A stretch of DNA of 25,286 nucleotides, from positions 1 to 25,286 of the forward strand of contig DASXZD010000039.1 of NCBI GenBank assembly GCA_036502085.1. The letters are read 5' to 3'. The notes below the pieces were generated by a model, which searched no databases, was not told the DNA's origin, and was given only the letters and a program-made list of their open reading frames with translations. The stretch is from PALSA-505 sp036502085 (GTDB lineage Bacteria; Actinomycetota; Actinomycetes; Streptosporangiales; Streptosporangiaceae). Each line of letters starts with the position of its first letter. Position 1 is the first letter of the stretch. Made by a program: the position numbers and the translations under genes. Shown here piece by piece: positions 7,186-14,855 of this stretch.

Positions 7186-7360
7186 AGCGGGTCGCCTGCG
7201 CCCCTGCTCCTTGCGGGCTCTTCGTCGAGTTTGCCGGGGCGCTGAATGGCCCAGGGCCGGAGCTTGGCGATCTTGTGAGTTCAAAGATGTCCCGTTGGGT
7301 GGTCGGGGGGAGACGGCATACCCCGCCGTCAGGATAAGGAGCCTGCGGGCACTCCCCCAC

Positions 7361-7378
7361 CGCTGGCATACGCCAGCG
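7361..7378. terminator. Stem-loop between convergent genes
   Basis: Perfect 7-bp stem CGCTGGC/GCCAGCG with a 4-base loop, in the 235-bp gap between the NADH dehydrogenase and the regulator. A second 6-bp stem (GACGGC/GCCGTC, 7312-7317 and 7325-7330) lies just before it. There is no T run, so a terminator role is only inferred from the convergent setting. Nothing else is seen in 7186-7420. Confidence 0.35.
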
Positions 7379-7420
7379 GAAACACCCTGTCGGCGTACTA
7401 GCCTCAGATGCTGATTGCTG

Positions 7421-8776
7421 TCACCGTAGGTAGTCTGCGACCACTGGAGCGGCACGGTAAGGCGCGATACGCGCAGCGAACTCGCTGAGGCGTTCATCTA
7501 GGCGCGTTGACTGGATCGCGGTCGCTGCGGTGCGGGCCTCCCCGGCTGTCTCAGTGGCTCCATCAAGATCGCCTCTGGCGGCGAGCACGGAGGCGAGCAG
7601 GACTGTATGCAGCGTGCGTGTGCGCACGTTCTCGGCCGGCAGGTCGAGCGCGTCGGCGGCATAGCCGGCGGCTTCCCCGTAGCGGCCCAGATCGCGCAGG
7701 GCGTGCATGGCCGACCCCGCGAAATGCCCCCTGGTGCAGGCGGACACCCATTCAGGATCGCGGCCCGGGTCGGCCCGGTCCATCGCCTGTTCGCCTGCGC
7801 GAAGGGTCCGCATCGTCTCGTGAGCATCGCCGAGCAGCGCATGGGCGCGAGCCTCGGTGACGGCAATCCGGGCGCTGAGGACAGCGGGCATGGCGTGCCC
7901 GCCGCCGTCGCGGGCGGTGCGGGCGAGCCGCACGGCGGTGCGGGTGTGACCGAGGAACAGGGCCTGGGTGGCGAGGTGCTCAGTGACCAGAGCGCCATAG
8001 GCGGTGTCCCCGGCGTGGCGGGCCAGCCCGGCCGCCTGGGTGTAGCAGCGCTGGGCGAATCCCTGGCATCCGGCGTCCATGGCCATCCAGGCGGTGGTCG
8101 CGGCGAGCATGGCCGTGGCCTGGAACAGGTCACGGCCGACCCTGCCGGAATACCGGCCTTCCAGCAGCGGCGACACTTCGGCATGCAGGTAATGCCTGAT
8201 GGCCGTCAGCGCGCGCCCGCCGCCGTGAACATGATCCAGTCCCTGGAACCGTCGGCGAGCTGCGTGCAGCCGCTCCACGTCGGCACTGGTGACCTGTACC
8301 GTCCCGTTGCCGCGCAGGGCCTGCGGTTCCGGGGCGAACCGCCAGTCGACGGCGGCCTCCAGGGCAAGCGCCGCGACGAAGGCGGCGCTCCCGTGCAGCA
8401 GGGCGCGGCGGTCCATGGCGTCCTTCCAGAGTCCGGTCACGGTTGCCACCGTACTGTCCGGGGTTGCGGGCAGCGCCAGGCTCTGCCGGGCCTGTTCAGC
8501 CCGGGCGAAGCCGAGGTGATGCGGTTCGACGGCCCGACCCGCCGCATGAGCCAGCGTAGCGGCTATGAGCTCGGGCGCGGGCGGGTCAGGGATAGCGCCG
8601 CGCAGCCACCGCCCGACCGAGCGGTAGTCGTAGGCAAGCCGCAGCCCATGGCGCACGCCGCCGAGGTGATTGACGTTGCGTGCCAGGGCGGCGTGGGACA
8701 GGTTCGCCTCGGTGATCAGCGCGTCCAGTTCGTGATTAAGAACCCGGCCGGTCACAGTCCACGTCACCCCCAGCAC
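7421..8776 (-). CDS. HTH/TPR-type regulatory protein
   Basis: Large 451-aa protein of the actinobacterial type with an XRE-like N-terminus and a TPR-like helical C-terminus. Residues about 14-90 (ELDALITEANLSHAALARN, then YDYRSVGRWLRGAIP) resemble a diverged helix-turn-helix. A hydrophobic segment (residues about 128-146) precedes a long all-helical region rich in Ala, with repeats such as AVRLARTARD and EAAGYAADALDL. Such proteins are common beside XRE/DUF5753 and DUF397/DUF6879 genes and are thought to be regulators, but their ligands are unknown. The GTG at 8776 has only a weak GAGAG site; starts at internal GTG codons cannot be excluded. It diverges from the 8963-9770 pair across a 186-bp gap with candidate promoter and operator elements. 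Confidence 0.7.
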   Translation of the reverse strand: MLGVTWTVTGRVLNHELDALITEANLSHAALARNVNHLGGVRHGLRLAYDYRSVGRWLRGAIPDPPAPELIAATLAHAAGRAVEPHHLGFARAEQARQSLALPATPDSTVATVTGLWKDAMDRRALLHGSAAFVAALALEAAVDWRFAPEPQALRGNGTVQVTSADVERLHAARRRFQGLDHVHGGGRALTAIRHYLHAEVSPLLEGRYSGRVGRDLFQATAMLAATTAWMAMDAGCQGFAQRCYTQAAGLARHAGDTAYGALVTEHLATQALFLGHTRTAVRLARTARDGGGHAMPAVLSARIAVTEARAHALLGDAHETMRTLRAGEQAMDRADPGRDPEWVSACTRGHFAGSAMHALRDLGRYGEAAGYAADALDLPAENVRTRTLHTVLLASVLAARGDLDGATETAGEARTAATAIQSTRLDERLSEFAARIAPYRAAPVVADYLR

Positions 8777-8809
8777 GGCGGGTCGCTCTCACAGGGTCCA
8801 GCAATAGTT

Positions 8810-8838
8810 ACGCTAGGCCGGCCCGGCGGGGACGTCGA
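8810..8838 (-). promoter_or_regulatory. Candidate promoter for the TPR-type regulator
   Basis: On the minus strand TCGACG (8833-8838) is 17 bp from TAGCGT (8810-8815), 34 bp before the GTG at 8776. The -10 contains CTAGCGT, also seen upstream of the 10807 and 21247 genes. Confidence 0.4.
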
Positions 8839-8854
8839 GCTGCCAGGGCACCGC

Positions 8855-8872
8855 ACACGGGGGTTGCACCCC
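8855..8872. promoter_or_regulatory. Candidate operator containing a 14-mer shared with another regulator locus
   Basis: The minus-strand 14-mer TGCAACCCCCGTGT (8855-8868) recurs exactly at 19953-19966 on the plus strand upstream of the second XRE regulator. Here it overlaps an inverted repeat, GGGGT-N3-ACCCC (8860-8872). In both places it points toward an HTH regulator start. Confidence 0.4.
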
Positions 8873-8962
8873 TGATCCCGTTGACCAGCGCCGGGCCGGA
8901 GGAGAAGAGTCCGGGGACCCGAGGGGACTACACAGGGCAAACACCCGACACAGGAGAGTGAC

Positions 8963-9280
8963 ATGCGGCTAGATTTCGTGGGCGTCGATCCCGACAACCC
9001 GGACGACCAGTGCCCCGCCGTGTTCGTCAATGCCGAGACCGGTGACTTCTACATGCAGGGCGAGACGGTCACCGACCCGGATGTACTGGGGTGGATCAAC
9101 TCCGACAGCCGGATACTGGACACCGAGTCAGTCGTCATGCTCCCGGCGCGCATGGCACCGATCATCCTGGAGGCAGCCGATGGCGGTTATGAACGCGGCA
9201 GGCGGCGCTTCACCGCTGGGCGGCATCCCCGGCCTGACGAGGACCTGCGCACAAGGCGAGAAGGAGCCGCCGTTCGCTGA
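8963..9280 (+). CDS. Small conserved hypothetical protein preceding a DUF6879 gene
   Basis: A 105-aa soluble protein of unknown function. The first 75 residues look folded and acidic (RLDFVGVDPDN, then PAVFVNAETGDFYMQGE and a MLPARMAPIIL helix). The last 25 are Arg/Gly/Pro-rich where the frame runs inside the next gene. The start ATG has a clear AGGAG ribosome site. I recall similar short proteins directly upstream of DUF6879 genes in actinomycetes, which supports a real paired gene. The overlap with the next gene is 101 bp, much longer than normal coupling, so the C-terminal part may be unconstrained. No catalytic motif or DNA-binding motif is seen. Confidence 0.7.
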   Translation: MRLDFVGVDPDNPDDQCPAVFVNAETGDFYMQGETVTDPDVLGWINSDSRILDTESVVMLPARMAPIILEAADGGYERGRRRFTAGRHPRPDEDLRTRREGAAVR

Positions 9281-9770
9281 GCTGCTGGCCGGCTGCACCT
9301 CCACGGCGGTGCACCTGGAACTGCACGACGCGCACCGGACCTCTGACGCCGCCTACCAGGCATGGCTCGCCGGGCAGGCTGACGCGCGGGAGTCTGCGCA
9401 GCAGTACCGGGCCTACACCGACGTCATCGAATCGGCCGTCCGCCGGGGAGTGGCCGTGCGGCGGGCGCGGATCGTCTCCGAGCCGGTATCGGACTACGTA
9501 CGGTGGGAGCACTGGCTGACCGAGCCCGTCAACATCACGGCCGGCGAGCAGGTCCGGTGGCTGCCCCGGCGGCTCGCCTCCACCCTGGCGCTTCCCGGGA
9601 ACCCCTACTGGGTCTTCGATGACCGCCTGGTCCGCTTCACCCTGTTCGGCGGCGACGGCGAGTTCCAGGGCAGTCAGTACAGCGAGCACGCCGGGGTGAT
9701 CGAGGCGTGCTCGCTCGCGTTCGAGGACGTGTGGCGGCTCGCGATACCGCACCGGGAATACCCGGTCTAG
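9180..9770 (+). CDS. DUF6879 family protein
   Basis: A 196-aa protein of the actinobacterial DUF6879 family. Characteristic segments are AVHLELHDAH near residue 43, the helix SAQQYRAYTDVIESAVRRGVAVRRARIVSEPVSDYVRWE condensed around residues 73-110, and the later WVFDDRLVRFTLFGGDG. The function is not established; members occur beside XRE/DUF5753 and DUF397 genes and have been treated as regulatory partners. The ATG at 9180 lies inside the preceding frame and has a well-placed GGAGG (9169-9173). An upstream in-frame start at 9030 would overlap most of the previous gene and is not favoured. It ends 18 bp before the XRE regulator, so the three genes probably form one operon. Confidence 0.82.
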   Translation: MAVMNAAGGASPLGGIPGLTRTCAQGEKEPPFAELLAGCTSTAVHLELHDAHRTSDAAYQAWLAGQADARESAQQYRAYTDVIESAVRRGVAVRRARIVSEPVSDYVRWEHWLTEPVNITAGEQVRWLPRRLASTLALPGNPYWVFDDRLVRFTLFGGDGEFQGSQYSEHAGVIEACSLAFEDVWRLAIPHREYPV

Positions 9771-9788
9771 CTCCGCCGCCCGCCAACC

Positions 9789-10649
9789 GTGCCGTCCCCG
9801 TCCTCCTCCAGCGCCCAGCAGGCGCGGCAGGGCCTCGCCGACCAGCTCCGCGACATCCGGCTGGCGGCCGGGCTGACCGGCCGTGCCCTGGCGGCCAGGG
9901 CAGGATGGCACGGGGTGTCGAAGGTCAGCAAGATCGAGCACGGCGTCAGGCCACCGTCTCCTGACGACATACGGGCATGGTGCCGGGTATGCGGCACACC
10001 GCCCGAGCGCGTCGAGGAACTGCTCGCCGGGCAGCGAGCCGCAGCTGGCATGTGGACGTCCTATCAGCGGCTGAACCGCGCCGGGCTTCGCCAGGCACAA
10101 GAGTCCGTCCGCCCGCGCTACGAACGCGCGGCCCTGATCCGCGGATATCAGCCGAAGATCGTTCCCGGCTTGCTGCAGACCGCCGCATACACCACCGCTC
10201 TGCTGGAGGGCGCCCGCGACCGGCAGGGGGTCCACCGAGACGACGTGACCGAAGCCGTCGCCGAACGGACAAGCCGGCAAAGAGTACTCAAGCAGGCCGG
10301 ACACCGGTTCATCTTCGTGATCGAGGAACCGGCGCTGCGGTACCGGTTCTGCGACCCGAAGATCCTGCACGACCAGCTGCTGCATCTGCGCGAAACCACC
10401 CGGCTGCCCACCGTCTGGCTAGGCGTCATCCCGCTGGGAGCTGACCGCCGCAAGACCCTTCCCCAGGAGGGGTTCGTGATGTTCGACCAGGAACTCGTCA
10501 GCGTGGAACTTATCTCCGGCGTGCTCTCCGTAACCCAGCCCCGCGAGATCAGCATGTACGCCCGTGACTTCAACGACCTAGCCCGCATCGCCGTGCACGG
10601 CAAGGCCGCCCGGGACCTGATCACAGCAGCGCTGAACGACCTCGCCTGA
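9789..10649 (+). CDS. XRE-family regulator with DUF5753 C-terminal domain
   Basis: A 286-aa DNA-binding protein. Residues about 15-72 form an XRE helix-turn-helix (ADQLRDIRLAAGLTGRALAA, then SKVSKIEHGVRPPSPDDI). Residues about 95-280 match the DUF5753 ligand-like domain, with the landmark VPGLLQTAAYT near residue 125. A run around RYRFCDPKILHDQLLHL and a C-terminal YARDFNDLARIAVHG complete it. The family is abundant in actinomycetes, where members often control a neighbouring DUF397 or DUF6879 gene and affect differentiation or antibiotic production. The GTG start at 9789 has no clear ribosome site and lies 18 bp after the DUF6879 stop, consistent with translational reinitiation. No DUF397 gene follows here; small ORFs do. 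Confidence 0.9.
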   Translation: MPSPSSSSAQQARQGLADQLRDIRLAAGLTGRALAARAGWHGVSKVSKIEHGVRPPSPDDIRAWCRVCGTPPERVEELLAGQRAAAGMWTSYQRLNRAGLRQAQESVRPRYERAALIRGYQPKIVPGLLQTAAYTTALLEGARDRQGVHRDDVTEAVAERTSRQRVLKQAGHRFIFVIEEPALRYRFCDPKILHDQLLHLRETTRLPTVWLGVIPLGADRRKTLPQEGFVMFDQELVSVELISGVLSVTQPREISMYARDFNDLARIAVHGKAARDLITAALNDLA

Positions 10650-10677
10650 CCCCCGGGGGCAAACCCGGGCAACCTCT

Positions 10678-10707
10678 TTGACCTCCCTTCCGCCCCTTCC
10701 CTAGCGT
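10678..10707 (+). promoter_or_regulatory. Candidate promoter for the small-ORF cluster
   Basis: TTGACC (10678-10683), an 18-bp spacer and TAGCGT (10702-10707) form a good vegetative-type promoter after the XRE gene. The transcript would cover the small genes from 10807 onward. Confidence 0.55.
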
Positions 10708-10806
10708 CGGGGGCCCGGGCGGAACTACGCAGAGGCAACCGTTGTGCCCGTCCAGTCACCACCTCGGCAGAACTCCCAACCTCCGCAATGATGGAGCGAA
10801 ACGCAG

Positions 10807-11007
10807 ATGACCTCCCACTGCACGAGCGAACGTCCCGCCAGCACGAAACGCCCACGCCTCCGAACGATGGCAGCCGCCAACATACGGACCCTGCACTACC
10901 GCCGCCGCACCCAGCCCAGCCTCGCCGCCCAGATCCGCCAGGCCGACGATCAGGACGGCGACCCGCCCATCACCATCTTCGGCGCACCCGCCCCCGGCAC
11001 CGAGTAA
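10807..11007 (+). CDS. Short basic hypothetical protein
   Basis: A 66-aa reading frame with ATG 10807 and a GGAG site about ten bases upstream, 100 bp after the candidate promoter. It is Arg/Thr-rich at the N-terminus (RPRLRTMAAANIRTLHYRRR), with a later SLAAQIRQADD segment that could be a short helix. No family recognised. The frame is open and codon choice is high-GC like its neighbours, but length and lack of recognised homology make it uncertain. It precedes two better supported small genes on the same strand. Confidence 0.4.
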   Translation: MTSHCTSERPASTKRPRLRTMAAANIRTLHYRRRTQPSLAAQIRQADDQDGDPPITIFGAPAPGTE

Positions 11008-11053
11008 CCGGCCACGACCCCCGGCGCAGGACCGGACGAGACGGAGACCAGCG

Positions 11054-11305
11054 GTGCGCCACGGCAACGACAACCAGCACCTCGCCACCGCCGAGGACAT
11101 CCAGCTGCGCCGCCCCCACTGGATGGTCCTGTGGGGCGTCCTGACCCGCCTGTACTGGGCCTTTCCCCAGTTCGACACCACCACCCGGATCTGCCTGTGC
11201 TCCCCGGATCCCGCCGATCTGATCCACCAGATGGACGCCGCCGAACGCCAGTATCGCACCCCGCCGCCGCAGCGCAGATACCGCCCGGAAAGGACCAGCC
11301 CGTGA
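11054..11305 (+). CDS. Small hypothetical protein
   Basis: An 83-aa protein starting at GTG 11054, with a GGAG ribosome site (11043-11046) seven bases upstream. It has a Trp/aromatic-rich core (RRPHWMVLWGVLTRLYWAFPQF) followed by TRICLCSPDPADLIHQMDAAE, which looks like a compact fold rather than a shadow frame. I recall similar short proteins beside XRE/DUF5753 loci in actinomycetes, without known function. Its stop TGA overlaps a GTG (GTGA, 11302-11305), an arrangement that would couple it to the following gene if that gene were in frame (see the frameshift note). Confidence 0.6.
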   Translation: MRHGNDNQHLATAEDIQLRRPHWMVLWGVLTRLYWAFPQFDTTTRICLCSPDPADLIHQMDAAERQYRTPPPQRRYRPERTSP

Positions 11306-11611
11306 CCAGCCAGCAAGACCAGGACACCCCCGGCCCCCCGCCAGGCCGCCGGCGCGCTGCGCGCCACCGTGGAAACCCTGCTCGCCGGAACCGGCCTGCA
11401 CATCCGCGAACAGCCCCGCGACCTGCTCATCACCAACCCCAGCGACCCCGACAAAGGCACCGTCTACATCGGCACCCGCGACGGGCACGCCGCCTGGGAG
11501 CACACCGTCTGGGACCACTGGGGCTCCCTCACCGACCCCGACCCCGACCCCGTAGACCTTGCCCGCAAGATCATCACCGCGCTCAGCGGAACCGCCCCCA
11601 GCAGGATGTGA
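11302..11611 (+). pseudogene. Small hypothetical gene with apparent single-base frameshift
   Basis: The well-formed downstream part (11369-11611, from GTG 11369) encodes 80 residues with VETLLAGTGLHIREQPRDLL and a segment KGTVYIGTRDGHAAWEHTVWDHWGS that looks like a real small protein. Its frame is one base away from the coupled GTG at 11302, which overlaps the previous stop. Removing one C from the run at 11334-11339 would give a continuous protein beginning VTSQQDQDTPGPRQAAGALR. Either the run carries a sequencing or true indel, or translation starts late at 11369, where there is no good ribosome site. If the indel is an error this is an intact gene of about 102 aa. Confidence 0.5.
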
Positions 11612-11868
11612 CACCTCTCGCCGCAGCGCGGCCGGACGCGCCCGCCTCTTCCAGGTCCCCGAGCGGTTCCCGCCACCTCGGCGTCGGTCAGGTCGGGGGA
11701 GTAGGCCAGGCCCAGCACCGTGAACGCGTCCGCGCCCCGCGAGAACTCCTCCAGGGCCAGCAGCCCGGCCCGCTTCCCGCTGCCCCGCCAGCTCGCGGCA
11801 TCAGTGACCAGCGCCACCAGCGCCTGGGCCTCCCCCTCGGCCACCGGCACCGACGCAGTGCCCTCCAC
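11464..11868 (-). other. Doubtful reading frame in the gap before the modABC operon
   Basis: The 314-bp stretch 11612-11925 has no convincing gene. A minus-strand frame from GTG 11868 has an ordered-looking start (VALVTDAASWRGSGKRAGLL, then ALEEFSRGADAF) but turns to Arg/Gly/Ser-rich low complexity where it runs antisense to the small gene at 11302-11611. The ribosome site is weak. It could be the remnant of a once longer gene. I cannot name a family. Confidence 0.2.
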
Positions 11869-11925
11869 GATGCATCTTTGGTGTCCGGCCGCGGTCGGAG
11901 GGCCCGCTGCGACCTAGGAAGCGCC

Positions 11926-12978
11926 CTAGCGCCGCTCGCGGTCGGGCGACCGGAGCGCGGCTCCGTCGGGTCCGAACCGGGGCGGGTCGAGGGCGGTCAG
12001 CACCAGCTGCGCGTCCGTCAGGGTCGGCCGGTCGGTGAGCCGGGCGACGACCGTGGCCGGACCGACCCGGAGGTCGACCTCCCAGCCCGCCCCGGCCGAC
12101 CGGCAGGCGGTCATCGGGCCGGCCAGCACGACGCCGCGGCCAGGATGCGCGCCCGGGATCACCCGGTCAGGGTGCACCGCGATCACGCCCTCAGCGGCCT
12201 GCACGGGCACGAAGCCGAGGTAGCCGACCAGTTCGGCGACCCGCCGCGAGGCCGGGCGCAGCACCACCTCGTGCGGGGTACCGGTCTGCAGCAGGACGCC
12301 GCGGTCGATGATCGCCAGCCTGCCGGCGAAGGCCTGGGCGTCGGGCAGTTCGTGCGCCACCATGATCGTCGGCAGGCCGCGGTCCTCGACCAGCCGGAGC
12401 ACCAGGGCGGTGAGCGTGCGCCGCAGCGCGGCGTCCAGCCCGCTGTACGGCTCGTCGAGCAGCAGCGCGTCGCAGTCGGCCATCAGCAGCCGGCCCAGGG
12501 CCACCCGGTGCGCCTGCCCGCCGGACAGCCGCGCGGGCATGGCCGGCAGCAGGTCGCCGATCTCCAGCAGGTCGGCCAGCCCGGCCAGGGCAGAGCTGTC
12601 GGCGGTGGGTGCGTAGCCGAGGTTGCCGCGCACCGACAGGTGCGGGAACAGCCCGGGATCCTGGCGCAGCAGGCCGACCCGGCGCTGCCACGGCGGGACG
12701 GCCAGGCCGGGCCGGGGCCGCCGTCCGGGGGCGGCAGCGGACCCTACGGCGGCCCCTTCCGCTGGTCGGCGGGCGGGCGCCGCCACCTGAGTCAGCACCC
12801 GGTCGTTCAGCACGATCAGGCCGCGGCGCGGTGGCACCAGGCCGGCGATCGCCTCCAGGATCGTGGTCTTGCCGGCGCCCGAGGGGCCGAACAGGGCCAG
12901 CCGCTCGCCCGGGGCGACCGACACCGCGGCGCGCACGGTGAACTGGCTGCGGTCAACCTCGAAGTCGGCGTCCAGCAC
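11926..12978 (-). CDS. modC: Molybdate-type ABC transporter ATP-binding protein
   Basis: Cytoplasmic ATPase that powers oxyanion (molybdate or tungstate) import. The Walker A is GPSGAGKTT (31-39), Q-loop LLRQD (103-107), signature LSGGQAHRVALGR (151-163) and Walker B LLLDEP (172-177). The switch histidine is in IMVAHELPDA. Residues about 255-350 form the TOBE-like C-terminal region typical of ModC. Odd is an Ala/Pro/Arg-rich insertion, residues about 66-94, between the Walker A strand region and the Q-loop. The GTG start at 12978 has a GGAG site five bases upstream and overlaps the permease gene by 26 bp. Last gene of the modABC order; substrate is inferred from family and neighbours. Confidence 0.88.
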   Translation of the reverse strand: MLDADFEVDRSQFTVRAAVSVAPGERLALFGPSGAGKTTILEAIAGLVPPRRGLIVLNDRVLTQVAAPARRPAEGAAVGSAAAPGRRPRPGLAVPPWQRRVGLLRQDPGLFPHLSVRGNLGYAPTADSSALAGLADLLEIGDLLPAMPARLSGGQAHRVALGRLLMADCDALLLDEPYSGLDAALRRTLTALVLRLVEDRGLPTIMVAHELPDAQAFAGRLAIIDRGVLLQTGTPHEVVLRPASRRVAELVGYLGFVPVQAAEGVIAVHPDRVIPGAHPGRGVVLAGPMTACRSAGAGWEVDLRVGPATVVARLTDRPTLTDAQLVLTALDPPRFGPDGAALRSPDRERR

Positions 12979-13852
12979 GGGCGCTCCAGATGTAGGCGGC
13001 CAGCGGCAGCGGCAGGGCCACCACCAGCAGCACCAGGGCGAACGGCAGCGCGGACGGCAGGCCGGTCTCCTGCAGCGTGGTCCAGATCTGCAGCGGTATC
13101 CCGTACGGATGGTAGGCGATGATGATGACCGCGCCGAAGGCTCCCATCGCCCGGGCCCAGGCGACCGACAGCGACATGACCAGGCCGGGCATGGCCAGCG
13201 GCAGGGTCACCCGGCGCAGTACCCGCCCGGGCCGGTCGCCGAGCAGCCCGGCTTGCTGCTCCAGCCGCGGGTCCACGCTGGCGAAGGCGGCCTGCGCGCC
13301 GAGCACGTAGTACGGGGCTGACTCATAAACCTCGGCGATGACCAGGGCCGCGAACGTGTTGGTCGTCGACTGGTGCAGGTGGGCGAGCAGTTCGCCGACC
13401 GGCGTGTACGGGCCGACCAGGAAGATCAGCAGCAGGCCGATCACCAGCGGCGGGAGCAGCATGCTGGCCAGCACCCCCGCCTCCCAGACCCGCGGGAACG
13501 GCAGCGTGCCGCGGGCCAGCATCCGGGCCAGCGGAGTGCAGAACAGGATCAGGACCGCGAGCGTGACCGCGCCCGACTCGACCGAGACGATCAGCGGCTG
13601 AAACGCGCCCGGCGCCGTCAGCGAGCTCATGATGGAGTGGCCCGACAGGTGCGTGAGCAGCGCTATCACCGGGCCGAGCAGGGCGATCCAGATCACCAGC
13701 GCCCCGGCTACGGACACCAAGCCCGACACCGAGCGGATCTTCCAGGGCGCTGCCGCCACCCGGCCGCGCGCCGGCGGATCCGGCCGTCCGGGAGGTTCGC
13801 CCCCTCGGACGGCGCCGCCGGAAGCTGCCGCCGGGCTAGCCGCCCAGCTCAT
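12953..13852 (-). CDS. modB: Molybdate-type ABC transporter permease
   Basis: Inner-membrane permease, 299 aa, of the ModB/CysT type. A disordered Pro/Arg-rich leader (about 37 residues) precedes five to six hydrophobic helices, starting with SVAGALVIWIALLGPVIALL. The cytoplasmic EAA-like loop that docks on the ATPase is EQQAGLLGDRPGRVLRRVTLPLAMPGL (summarised; residues about 200-226). SMLLPPLVIGLLLIF and AWARAMGAFGAVIII are typical ModB segments. Its start lies within the 3' end of the binding-protein gene (17-bp overlap), and its 3' end overlaps modC. The tight packing shows one operon, transcribed leftward from the promoter near 14850. An internal start after the leader is possible. Confidence 0.88.
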   Translation of the reverse strand: MSWAASPAAASGGAVRGGEPPGRPDPPARGRVAAAPWKIRSVSGLVSVAGALVIWIALLGPVIALLTHLSGHSIMSSLTAPGAFQPLIVSVESGAVTLAVLILFCTPLARMLARGTLPFPRVWEAGVLASMLLPPLVIGLLLIFLVGPYTPVGELLAHLHQSTTNTFAALVIAEVYESAPYYVLGAQAAFASVDPRLEQQAGLLGDRPGRVLRRVTLPLAMPGLVMSLSVAWARAMGAFGAVIIIAYHPYGIPLQIWTTLQETGLPSALPFALVLLVVALPLPLAAYIWSARAGRRLRG

Positions 13853-14846
13853 TCTTTATCGCACTCGGGGCCGCGCTGGCGTCGCCCACGACCGCGGGCG
13901 TGATCAGCGAGAACCCGCCCGCCTTGTACTGGGCCAGGCCCGCCGCGGACAGCGTGTACCTGATGAACGAGATCGCGGCCGGAGTCGGCGTTCCGATCGC
14001 CGTGATGTCGAGCACCTGCGGCGACCCGTGCTTGGTCACGTTGCCGGTCAGCGTCACGCCCGCCTTGGCGTACGTCGTGGCCAGCGCGGCGCTGCCGAGG
14101 TTGATCGCGACCGGCAGCGGCACGTAGTCCAGGTGCAACTCGACCGCCTGGGTGACGAATGCGCTGGACGCGTCGAGCTGGCCGGACTCCAGCGTGGAGT
14201 CCAGCGAGGACTCGGCGTAGATCTGCGACGAGCTGGGCGAGCCGAAGTTCGAAGTGCCGAGGATCTTGGCGACGGTGTCCGACGGCAGGTGATAGTACGA
14301 CTGGGCGAGTTCCAGCATGTAGATGAAGTCCCGGCCCTGCGGGTCGATGTTGGGGTCGGTCCGGCCGAGCTTGAGGCCGGGCGCCTCCAGCAGGGTGAAC
14401 AGGTCAGCCAGCGGCTTCGAGCCGTCCGCGATGGCCTTGAACTGGCTGGCGTACTTGCTCGTCGGGCTGTAGGCCACCGCCATCGAGGTGCCCGCGTACG
14501 GGACGTACCACTTGGTGTATTTGGGCTCCAGCGGCGTGATGTTGTCGCCGCCGACGCTCTCGAACACATCCGGGAGCAGTTCGCCGGCCGCGATGTCGCT
14601 CTCCAGCGCGCCGGAGGCGTTCCCGGTACCGGAGAACTTGTACCCCTCAGCCTTGGTAAAGGCGGCGGAGGCGACCTTCTCGTTCAAGAACGTAAGCGAG
14701 GAGGCATAAGCGACATTGACCGTGCCTGCCGGCTTCTTGGCGTCCGGCGACTTCGCAGTACTGCCGCAGGCAGCGGTGAGCGCGACGCAGGTGACGGCGA
14801 GCAAGGCACCGGCGCGAGCACCGCTCTTCGCGAGGAGGGATGCCAT
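13836..14846 (-). CDS. modA: Molybdate/tungstate-type ABC substrate-binding lipoprotein
   Basis: Extracellular oxyanion-binding lipoprotein of 336 aa. A signal sequence (SGARAGALLAVTCVALTAAC) ends in a lipobox with the lipid-modified Cys27. The mature part starts VNVAYASSLTFLNEKVASAAF and includes GTGNASGALESDIAAGELLPDVFES, close to the ModA pattern of substrate-contacting serine loops and DVF. First gene of the operon. The ATG at 14846 is chosen because it opens directly into the signal peptide; a TTG at 14882 has no ribosome site. There is also no clear ribosome site at 14846, and a TAGCTA box ten bases upstream suggests a leaderless or nearly leaderless transcript. Substrate is inferred from fold and neighbours, not proven. 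Confidence 0.85.
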   Translation of the reverse strand: MASLLAKSGARAGALLAVTCVALTAACGSTAKSPDAKKPAGTVNVAYASSLTFLNEKVASAAFTKAEGYKFSGTGNASGALESDIAAGELLPDVFESVGGDNITPLEPKYTKWYVPYAGTSMAVAYSPTSKYASQFKAIADGSKPLADLFTLLEAPGLKLGRTDPNIDPQGRDFIYMLELAQSYYHLPSDTVAKILGTSNFGSPSSSQIYAESSLDSTLESGQLDASSAFVTQAVELHLDYVPLPVAINLGSAALATTYAKAGVTLTGNVTKHGSPQVLDITAIGTPTPAAISFIRYTLSAAGLAQYKAGGFSLITPAVVGDASAAPSAIKNELGG

Positions 14847-14855
14847 TGTCAGAGC

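Noticed and set aside
11131..13122. 663-codon plus-strand frame across the modC region
   Set aside because: Low-complexity Arg/Pro/Gly translation spanning several real genes on the other strand; a shadow frame.
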